The translations under genes and the position numbers were made by a program. A stretch of DNA of 7,399 bases, from positions 1 to 7,399 of the forward strand of contig JAAHHL010000317.1 in assembly GCA_010672185.1 (NCBI GenBank), written 5' to 3'. The DNA comes from Caldora sp. SIO3E6 (GTDB taxonomy: Bacteria; Cyanobacteriota; Cyanobacteriia; Cyanobacteriales; Coleofasciculaceae). Below the pieces are notes generated by a model. The model was not told where the DNA came from. It was given only the letters and a program-made list of their open reading frames with translations, and searched no databases. Positions within the stretch are counted from its first letter, which is position 1, and every line of letters starts with the position of its first letter. Positions 1 to 4,560 of this stretch are shown piece after piece.

Positions 1-198
1 TATGAATCTGAGCCAGGTTGTGCAGTGCAACAAGCTATCCTTGACGGTAGTCTAGATTACCAGCGTTTTGTCAGTTACCAGAAATTGCAAAAAGAATTGG
101 ACTATTTGGCAAGGAAGCAAGAGCAAAGAACCTATCTCGATACCAAGAAGCGATGGAAGAAAATTACTAAATCCATGCGGCAAAGGAAGAAGCGTTGA
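1..198 (+). CDS. rsgA: RsgA-type ribosome small-subunit GTPase, C-terminal fragment
   Basis: Partial gene: frame 1 is open from the first base to TGA at 196-198, giving 65 residues. The fragment begins YESEPGCAVQQAI, which matches the end of the zinc-binding segment of RsgA (YjeQ/EngC) proteins (C-x4-C-x-H-x5-C, then a helix). A basic tail rich in Lys and Arg follows (KKRWKKITKSMRQRKKR), as in cyanobacterial members. RsgA is a circularly permuted GTPase that helps mature the 30S ribosomal subunit in the cytoplasm. The OB-fold, GTPase domain and first zinc ligands lie outside the window. One oddity: the residue five positions before the last Cys, normally the His ligand, is Tyr here, and it is encoded by the very first codon (TAT, against CAT for His). 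That base sits at the sequence edge, so it may be an error. Family assignment rests on a short fragment. Confidence 0.8.
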   Translation, partial: YESEPGCAVQQAILDGSLDYQRFVSYQKLQKELDYLARKQEQRTYLDTKKRWKKITKSMRQRKKR

Positions 199-234
199 TT
201 GTTTTTCATCACTAAATCTGGTTAAGGCAATCGT

Positions 235-385
235 CTAGAACACCGATTCAGTATTCCTATTTACCCCAAAATCGACATCTGTTGGGCGAAGCATTCGGAC
301 CGAAAAACTAGGGTTACCAGAGATAAATTATCGCCCGAATGCTTCGCCCCTACATCTAGTTATGGTTAGTGAATTGGTGTTCTAG
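235..385. mobile_element. MITE-like element with nested inverted repeats
   Basis: This fills much of the 346-bp gap between rsgA and the COP23 gene. The ends are a 16-bp inverted repeat with one mismatch: CTAGAACACCGATTCA at 235-250 against TGAATTGGTGTTCTAG at 370-385. Inside lies a perfect 15-bp inverted repeat: GGGCGAAGCATTCGG at 284-298 and its complement at 335-349, with a 36-bp loop. There is no ORF inside, which fits a small non-autonomous element. I see no clear target-site duplication, so mobility is inferred. The rest of 199-544 holds the palindrome at 386-417 and the upstream region of the next gene. Confidence 0.55.
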
Positions 386-417
386 CTGTAGAGACGTTGC
401 ATGCAACGTCTCTACAG
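386..417. repeat. Perfect 32-bp palindrome
   Basis: The half-site CTGTAGAGACGTTGCA (386-401) is followed directly by its exact reverse complement, with no loop and GCATGC at the centre. It begins immediately after the end of the MITE-like element. A close relative with one mismatched pair lies at 2811-2840. This belongs to a type of GTAGAGACGT palindrome commonly scattered through cyanobacterial intergenic DNA. Confidence 0.8.
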
Positions 418-529
418 GGTTATCGATCCAATGCGACACTCCTACATGAGAAAAACCTGGGAACCAAATCCCCATGATCTTAGTCTTGAGAAAATATAGA
501 TAATAGTAGCTAAGAGTTGAATAAAATCT

Positions 530-534
530 AGGAG
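530..534 (+). promoter_or_regulatory. Ribosome binding site of the COP23-domain gene
   Basis: AGGAG lies 10 bases before ATG 545 and 13 bases before the second ATG at 548. This spacing favours the first ATG. An AT-rich stretch with GATAAT at 499-504 could be a -10 box, but no convincing -35 is visible. Confidence 0.55.
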
Positions 535-544
535 AATTAATTCT

Positions 545-1339
545 ATGATGCCCCATAAGTTTGGTAATAATGGGAAATTAATATCTTTTGCTAGTAAAAA
601 AGTTGCTTTAGCAGCGGGGGTTGCCACTTTGATGGTAAGCGGTAATGCCTTTGCCTTTGATAGTCATCCCATCCCAACCAACTCTGCTACTCAGCTGCCA
701 AATAGTACTACTTTGGCTCAGAACTCTGATAACCAAACACAACCCCAAGCTAATAGTGACCCTCGGTTTACCTGTCAGTTTGTCAATGGTGATTATACCG
801 TCATGTATCACCCCGAAAGCAAACCGGGTCAAGCTTTTCCTTGGGCAGTGCCTAGCGCTATGGGGGGTGGTTGGACACCAGAACTTCGTTGTAATGAGAT
901 TAGCCGACGCTTGGAGTTGTATCGTCCTGATGGTTTGGTGGAAATGCGCACTGGGATCGAAAATAACTATGATGTCATTTGTGTAACTACTCAGCAAAAC
1001 TCAGACTGTCGGATTGTGTTGACAGTGCCTCCTAATCAAGATCCAGAAATAACTCGTAATCTGGTGTTTGAAAACTTGACTGTTGCTGATAGTGGCACCC
1101 AAACTCAAGGAGTTACCACTTTTGTGGGGGGAGAGCAAAATTCTCAGTTGTTGGATCAGATATTTAACCAAGGTTTGTCTATTTTGGGAGGTGGCAACAA
1201 CAAACAACCAATCAGAGGTTCTGGTGATATCGATTTACGACCTTTCCTAGATGCTGCTGATGGTGGTACTGGTAGCCAATTACGAGGTGGGAGTTCGGTA
1301 GGACCAAATCGTCAATTAAATCCTGATCTATTCCGTTAG
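545..1339 (+). CDS. Secreted COP23-domain protein
   Basis: This encodes 264 residues. The N-terminus is a signal peptide: basic KK at 18-19, a hydrophobic run at about 20-32, and a cleavage site after NAFA near residue 37. A low-complexity Gln/Asn/Thr linker follows at about 40-72. The COP23 domain (circadian oscillating protein family, Pfam PF14218) spans about 75-180. It shows FTCQF, an aromatic and Gly-rich centre ending GGWTPELRC, NEISRRLELYRPDGL, and NNYDVICV followed by a further Cys. The four cysteines at 77, 116, 146 and 155 could form two disulfides outside the cytoplasm. The Gly/Asn-rich tail (about 195-264) has no recognisable domain. COP23 was named for a rhythmically produced cyanobacterial protein; its biochemical role is unknown, and rhythmicity cannot be judged from this sequence. 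The gene appears monocistronic. Confidence 0.85.
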   Translation: MMPHKFGNNGKLISFASKKVALAAGVATLMVSGNAFAFDSHPIPTNSATQLPNSTTLAQNSDNQTQPQANSDPRFTCQFVNGDYTVMYHPESKPGQAFPWAVPSAMGGGWTPELRCNEISRRLELYRPDGLVEMRTGIENNYDVICVTTQQNSDCRIVLTVPPNQDPEITRNLVFENLTVADSGTQTQGVTTFVGGEQNSQLLDQIFNQGLSILGGGNNKQPIRGSGDIDLRPFLDAADGGTGSQLRGGSSVGPNRQLNPDLFR

Positions 1340-1363
1340 TTCTCGCATTTTTATTCCGCCTGA

Positions 1364-1411
1364 ATCCCGCTAGATCCCGCTAGATCCTCCCAGATCCCCC
1401 TAAATCCCCCT
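1364..1411. repeat. Degenerate 10-bp tandem repeats running into a C5/G5 hairpin element
   Basis: Four 10-bp units (ATCCCGCTAG at 1364-1373 and 1374-1383, ATCCTCCCAG at 1384-1393, ATCCCCCTAA at 1394-1403) lead into ATCCCCCTT. The last units continue into a hairpin, CCCCC at 1406-1410 pairing with GGGGG at 1418-1422. This begins 24 bp after the COP23 stop codon, so the hairpin could affect 3'-end formation, but there is no following T-tract on the plus strand. Confidence 0.7.
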
Positions 1412-1422
1412 TAAAAAGGGGG

Positions 1423-1558
1423 ACTTTGAAAAAGGGGGACTTTGAACAAGGGATACTTTGAACAAGGGATACTTTGAACAAGGGATACTTTGAACAAGGG
1501 AGACTTTGAACAAGGGGGACTTTGAACAAGGGAGACTTTGAACAAGGGGGACTTTGAA
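1423..1558. repeat. 16-bp tandem repeat, 8 full copies plus a partial copy
   Basis: The unit is ACTTTGAACAAGGGRK. Full copies start at 1423, 1439, 1455, 1471, 1487, 1503, 1519 and 1535, and a half copy (ACTTTGAA) ends the tract at 1551-1558. Variation is limited to the last two bases (GG, AT or AG), except the first copy, which has GAAAAAGG. Since 16 is not a multiple of three, open frames across it are spurious. Confidence 0.9.
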
Positions 1559-1595
1559 TTATTGTTAATTTGCTCTGAAAACCGGATTTGGTATG

Positions 1596-1612
1596 ACAGG
1601 CAAGATGCCTGT
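1596..1612. repeat. Small palindromic element (ACAGGCA hairpin)
   Basis: The arms ACAGGCA (1596-1602) and TGCCTGT (1606-1612) flank a 3-base loop. Just upstream at 1581-1594 is ACCGGATTTGGTAT, which recurs at 2866-2879 and, inverted with one mismatch, at 2761-2774. This looks like a remnant of the same repeat family. Confidence 0.6.
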
Positions 1613-1619
1613 TCCACTC

Positions 1620-1707
1620 AATTCCCAATTCCCAATTCCCAATTCCCAATTCCCAATTCCCAATTCCCAATTCCCAATTCCCAATTCCCAATTCCCAATT
1701 CCCAATT
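1620..1707. repeat. Heptanucleotide tandem repeat (AATTCCC)12
   Basis: Twelve perfect copies of AATTCCC occupy 1620-1703, followed by AATT at 1704-1707. The next bases, CTA, are the complement of the methyltransferase stop codon TAG. Heptameric repeats like this (STRR type) are known from filamentous cyanobacteria. The reverse-complement unit GGGAATT appears again at 6377-6404. Confidence 0.95.
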
Positions 1708-2520
1708 CTATTCTTTTCGGAATACATAACTCAAATAAACCATTTGACCGGTTTGAAACCCTTGATACATCTGACTATCTTTCACTGCTGTAAATTCTTG
1801 CAGAGAATGTTGTAGAAAACTGGGGACATAAGTCTGAATAAAGTTCTGCTTGGGTTGATCCAGCGATGCCAAGGCTTCCAAGACATTGGGAGTGATCTCA
1901 GCAGATTTAACTTCCTGTAGTCCAGACTCAGCAAAAGTCTTTTTGAGGTTTTCTACCTGATCAAGGGGACGTAAATCAGCCCAAGAGAAGATTCCTCCTG
2001 GTTTTAAGACGCGAGACACTTCTTGGACAAATTGTTTCATTGAGCCATAACAATGAGAAGATTCAACATTCACCACTAGCTCAAAGGTATTATCGGCAAA
2101 GGGTAAAGCTTCCGCATCTCCTTGCTGGAAAGATAAGTTGGGTAGTTGATGGATTTGACGAGATAATTGAGCATTGCGTTCAGCAAAATCTACACCAATC
2201 ATGCTCTCAGGTTCTAAGTAACCAGCGATATAAGCTGCACCGCCGCCTCTTCCCGAACCTACTTCTAAAACTTGCTTGCCCTTAACTTCTGTTGCTGTGG
2301 CTACATAATGATAGAGCTGGATACAATAACGGTAAGGTTCATCCTTTTCTTTAAGATGTATTGAGCCAAGTTCCGAGTTCAAATCAGAGAAACCATAATT
2401 CATAAATTGCACATCGGGTTTCTGATAAGATTTAGCCAAGAACTGATACCACCAACGCCATAAGCCTCGTTTAAGCTTGGGGGACAGTTCTGTTAAATAG
2501 ATAAAAAATCGCTCTATCAT
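1708..2520 (-). CDS. Class I SAM-dependent methyltransferase, phthiotriol-methyltransferase-like
   Basis: This encodes 270 residues and is probably cytoplasmic. The SAM-binding motif I is VLEVGSGRGGGAAYIAG (84-100), followed by the acidic ribose-binding residue in IGVDF (D111), GDAEALPF (134-141), VVNVESSHCY (149-158) and RVLKPGG (170-176). The glycine-rich GRGGGA, ESSHCY, ADLRP (181-185) and the C-terminal QTGQMVYLSYVFRKE together resemble the mycobacterial phthiotriol/phenolphthiotriol dimycocerosate methyltransferase family (Rv2952 type), which O-methylates polyketide-derived lipids. The substrate here is unknown; a lipid or polyketide hydroxyl is an inference, and no biosynthetic cluster lies nearby. 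The start is ATG at 2518-2520, with no strong Shine-Dalgarno sequence before it. The stop codon TAG abuts the AATTCCC repeat tract. The upstream 375 bp is repeat DNA, so the gene looks monocistronic. Confidence 0.85.
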   Translation of the reverse strand: MIERFFIYLTELSPKLKRGLWRWWYQFLAKSYQKPDVQFMNYGFSDLNSELGSIHLKEKDEPYRYCIQLYHYVATATEVKGKQVLEVGSGRGGGAAYIAGYLEPESMIGVDFAERNAQLSRQIHQLPNLSFQQGDAEALPFADNTFELVVNVESSHCYGSMKQFVQEVSRVLKPGGIFSWADLRPLDQVENLKKTFAESGLQEVKSAEITPNVLEALASLDQPKQNFIQTYVPSFLQHSLQEFTAVKDSQMYQGFQTGQMVYLSYVFRKE

Positions 2521-2661
2521 TATGTCTAAGGTGAATTAAATTGTGCCTAAGCTAAGACGCATTTAAATTGGTTTGTCCTAATCTCCGCGTCCCCGCGTCA
2601 GAAGCAATTCACAATTTAAACGCACAACAGCTTATTGTAGGGGCGTGACACGGCTAAAGCT

Positions 2662-2758
2662 GTAGGTTGGGTTGAGGAACTTAGGGGTAAGCTTTCTCGT
2701 AGAGTAACCCAACAAAGCCTTACTGATGTTGGGTTACGCTATCGCTAACCCAACCTAC
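2662..2758. mobile_element. MITE-like nested inverted repeat (GTAGGTTGGGTT ends)
   Basis: The outer arms are GTAGGTTGGGTT (2662-2673) and AACCCAACCTAC (2747-2758), a perfect 12-bp match. The inner arms are GTAACCCAACA (2704-2714) and TGTTGGGTTAC (2727-2737), a perfect 11-bp match with a 12-base loop. No ORF is inside. ACCCAACCTACTTA, identical to 2748-2761, recurs at 4554-4567. The rest of 2521-2661 holds no gene that I can see. Confidence 0.6.
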
Positions 2759-2760
2759 TT

Positions 2761-2879
2761 ATTCCAAATCCGGTTACAATAGAGCCGTTTTGAGCAAACC
2801 GTGAAATCCCTGTAGGGACGTTTCATGAAACGTCTCTACAATGTGGGCATAGCGGGTATATCGATACCGGATTTGGTAT
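2761..2879. mobile_element. MITE-like element with internal palindrome
   Basis: The ends are ATTCCAAATCCGGT (2761-2774) and ACCGGATTTGGTAT (2866-2879), an inverted repeat with one mismatch. In the middle, 2811-2840 is a near-perfect 30-bp palindrome (TGTAGGGACGTTTCA and TGAAACGTCTCTACA, one G/T pair) related to the palindrome at 386-417. The element starts two bases after the preceding nested repeat. It has no coding capacity. Confidence 0.5.
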
Positions 2880-2925
2880 TATTCCACCATTTTAGGTGTA
2901 TCGCGCCACTATTTTATTTATTTAT

Positions 2926-3257
2926 TGTACATTCCCCGTGCTGGGGAGTTGGTTTGGAAAGTCTGTAAATAATCTAGATCAAGCCACTTCCGCTGGTACA
3001 GGTTTCCATCTCCGTTTAGAGGAATTGGTTTGTAAAGAGAACAAATCGACAATGCGAAGTTTGCCTTCCGGTTTCCATCCCCGTTTAGAGGAATTGGTTT
3101 GTAAAGGAAAACCCTATTTCCTAATAATTATGGAGATTTACGAAGGTTTCCATCCCCGTTTAGAGGAATTGGTTTGTAAAGCAATCTATATGCCCTTTAT
3201 CGTGGAAGGCAAGGTATTCGAGTTTCCATCCCCGTTTAGAGGAATTGGTTTGTAAAG
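2926..3257 (-). CRISPR. CRISPR array 1 (4 good repeats, 1 decayed terminal repeat, 4 spacers)
   Basis: 36-bp repeats lie at 3222-3257, 3146-3181, 3071-3106 and 3002-3037, with a decayed copy at 2926-2961. On the plus strand the repeat starts GTTTCCATCCCCG and ends GAATTGGTTTGTAAAG. Read on the minus strand it ends ATGGAAAC, a typical 8-nt crRNA 5' handle of Cas6-processed type I or III systems. Spacers are 3182-3221 (40 bp), 3107-3145 (39), 3038-3070 (33) and 2962-3001 (40). The repeat at 3002 has one change (T at 3011) and the 2926 copy is heavily changed, so the low-coordinate end is the old trailer end and 3182-3221 is the newest spacer. In RNA, TCCTC and GGGGA form a 5-bp stem with one G-U pair and loop TAAAC. 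No cas gene is in the window. Confidence 0.97.
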
Positions 3258-3536
3258 AGTACCCTTCTAGAACCCTTACCAGTAGTGAGTTCGGAATACC
3301 CAAATCGACACCACTGATGAAATCATAACCTATCCTCTCAAAAATTGCAACAAACACATGCCTCAAATCCTTTCTGGGTAAGGCATCGACACCACTCAAC
3401 GAGAAATATAGGGTTTCAGCGATTTGGCGACTGGTGTCGATGAAAATCCTCAAACCTTGATTACATATAGTTTTGACAAGAATTTGAGGGTCTTCCATTA
3501 CTACTCAGTTATTTGAAGTTGTGAGCAAGCGATCGC
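3258..3536 (-). promoter_or_regulatory. CRISPR leader of array 1 (copy A)
   Basis: This 279-bp segment follows the last repeat of array 1. It is repeated without any gap at 4129-4407 beside array 2, with 13 differences, all between 3316 and 3412. Its position beside the repeats at the non-decayed end identifies it as the leader, which should hold the array promoter and the spacer-integration signal. The 58 bp nearest the array (3258-3315) and the distal 124 bp (3413-3536) are identical in both copies. It contains ATCGACACCA at 3304-3313 and 3385-3394 and the inverted form at 3432-3441. The distal end is a HIP1 octamer, GCGATCGC (3529-3536). I could not pick a convincing -35/-10 pair. An 85-codon open frame (start ATG, complement of 3496-3498) runs through it into the array. 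Confidence 0.85.
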
Positions 3537-3606
3537 ATCACTCTTAATCGCCTAATCGCCCTTTTTAGTAAGCTTGCCTGCTGCGGAGATTCTCAGACAT
3601 TAATAT

Positions 3607-3638
3607 ACACCGAATTTACTAGCGAGTAAAAGCGGTGT
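3607..3638. terminator. Hairpin between the CRISPR loci, possible terminator
   Basis: Outer arms ACACCG (3607-3612) and CGGTGT (3633-3638) and inner arms TTTACT (3615-3620) and AGTAAA (3625-3630) form a two-part stem with a 4-base loop and a 2-by-2 internal loop. The plus strand continues with GTTTTGATTTG, a weak T-rich tail. It lies between leader A and the trailer end of array 2, so it could mark the end of array 2 transcription or insulate leader A. The T-rich side faces the opposite direction to array transcription, so the role is doubtful. Nothing else is recognised in 3537-3718. Confidence 0.25.
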
Positions 3639-3718
3639 GTTTTGATTTGTATTTCTTTTTTGGGAATCAGAGCATTCCGAGTTAACGCTTTTACAGAATT
3701 AGCCAATTACGTAGGTTT

Positions 3719-4128
3719 ATTTCCATCCCCGTGCTGAGGAATTGGTTTGGAAAGTTAACAAACACCCGCAACCTTTACTTAGTGACTACTGGTTTCCATC
3801 CTCGCTCTGAGGAATTGGTTTGTAAAGTGGGCCTACCCATCTGGAAGCGAGAAGTTCCGGAGCTGCCTGCTGTTTCCATCCTCGCTCTGAGGAATTGGTT
3901 TGTAAAGCCACTTAAGTGGGAAGGAGAAGGAAATATCACAGAGTTTCCATCCTCGCTCTGAGGAATTGGTTTGTAAAGTTGCCGATGGTTGCCCTCGAGG
4001 AAATAAGTGCACCTACCGTTTCCATCCTCGCTCTGAGGAATTGGTTTGTAAAGTATTTGATGCAAGTGAGAAGCTTGCCTGCGAAGCATTGTGTTTCCAT
4101 CCTCGCTCTGAGGAATTGGTTTGTAAAG
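3719..4128 (-). CRISPR. CRISPR array 2 (5 good repeats, 1 decayed terminal repeat, 5 spacers)
   Basis: Identical 36-bp repeats lie at 4093-4128, 4018-4053, 3943-3978, 3872-3907 and 3792-3827, with a variant terminal copy at 3719-3754. On the plus strand the repeat starts GTTTCCATCCTCGCTCTGAG and ends GGTTTGTAAAG. It differs from array 1 only in the hairpin region. Spacers are 4054-4092 (39 bp), 3979-4017 (39), 3908-3942 (35), 3828-3871 (44) and 3755-3791 (37). The minus-strand transcript reads TCCTC, loop AGAGC, GAGGA, then the handle ATGGAAAC. The leader lies at 4129-4407, so 4054-4092 is the newest spacer. No spacer is shared with array 1, and none clearly matches other parts of this window. 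Confidence 0.97.
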
Positions 4129-4407
4129 AGTACCCTTCTAGAACCCTTACCAGTAGTGAGTTCGGAATACCCAAATCGACACCACTCGGTAAATCATAAC
4201 CTATCCTCTCAAAAATTGCAACAAACACACACCTCAAATCCTTGCTGCATAAGGCATCGACACCACTCAACGAGAAATCAATAGTTTCAGCGATTTGGCG
4301 ACTGGTGTCGATGAAAATCCTCAAACCTTGATTACATATAGTTTTGACAAGAATTTGAGGGTCTTCCATTACTACTCAGTTATTTGAAGTTGTGAGCAAG
4401 CGATCGC
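4129..4407 (-). promoter_or_regulatory. CRISPR leader of array 2 (copy B)
   Basis: This is a gapless copy of 3258-3536, with 266 of 279 positions identical. The ATCGACACCA boxes are at 4175-4184 and 4256-4265 and inverted at 4303-4312. It ends at HIP1 GCGATCGC (4400-4407), after which the two copies lose similarity at once. The differing clumps correspond to 4187-4190, 4230-4231, 4244-4249 and 4279-4283. The open frame starting at ATG (complement of 4367-4369) is intact here too. Confidence 0.85.
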
Positions 4408-4453
4408 TCCCATCTTGTAGTGGCGTGGCAAACTTAAAATGGTGGTAAAGATA

Positions 4454-4480
4454 AGCTGAGGGAGCTGGGGGAGCTGAGGA
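4454..4480. repeat. Three 9-bp tandem repeats (AGCTGRGGG)
   Basis: AGCTGAGGG (4454-4462), AGCTGGGGG (4463-4471) and AGCTGAGGA (4472-4480) lie in tandem. They sit in the 153-bp gap between leader B and the nuclease-like gene. Confidence 0.7.
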
Positions 4481-4492
4481 AGATAAAGTAGT

Positions 4493-4509
4493 GCGAGCGT
4501 CTCGCTCGC
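4493..4509. repeat. GC-rich palindrome GCGAGCG/CGCTCGC
   Basis: Perfect 7-bp arms (4493-4499 and 4503-4509) flank a TCT loop. It lies about 50 bp past the stop of the minus-strand gene at 4561, but no T-tract follows on that strand, so it is not a clear terminator. Confidence 0.6.
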
Positions 4510-4560
4510 TAGAGGCAAAAAATATATGTTTCTTTGGATTCCGCTCACGCTGCACCCAAC

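Noticed and set aside
199..544. tRNA or other structured RNA gene in this gap or in 2521-2895
   Set aside because: The inverted repeats are explained by palindromic or MITE-like elements. I see no cloverleaf arms or CCA-type tRNA features.
608..1207. Antisense and out-of-frame ORFs within the COP23 gene
   Set aside because: They overlap a well-supported gene with a signal peptide and conserved cysteines. They show no family motif of their own.
1380..1727. Open frames across the 16-bp and 7-bp tandem repeats, on both strands
   Set aside because: The translations are simple cycles of the repeat unit. There is no ribosome binding site or domain, and the minus frame overlaps the end of a real gene.
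2566..2576. AATTGGTTTGT, an 11-base match to the CRISPR repeat, upstream of the methyltransferase gene
   Set aside because: It is short and AT-rich, lies inside other repeat-like sequence, and has no neighbouring spacer or second repeat. Chance is the simpler explanation.
3571..3582. AAGCTTGCCTGC shared between the inter-array gap and the spacer at 4054-4092, as possible self-targeting
   Set aside because: Only about 12 bases match and the similarity does not extend across the spacer, so it is not a credible protospacer.
2896..4284. Several open frames on both strands running across the CRISPR arrays
   Set aside because: They translate the repeats over and over (for example LQTNSS and FTNQFL motifs). 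Array 2 repeats happen to lack stops in all three minus-strand frames. They are repeat artefacts, not genes.
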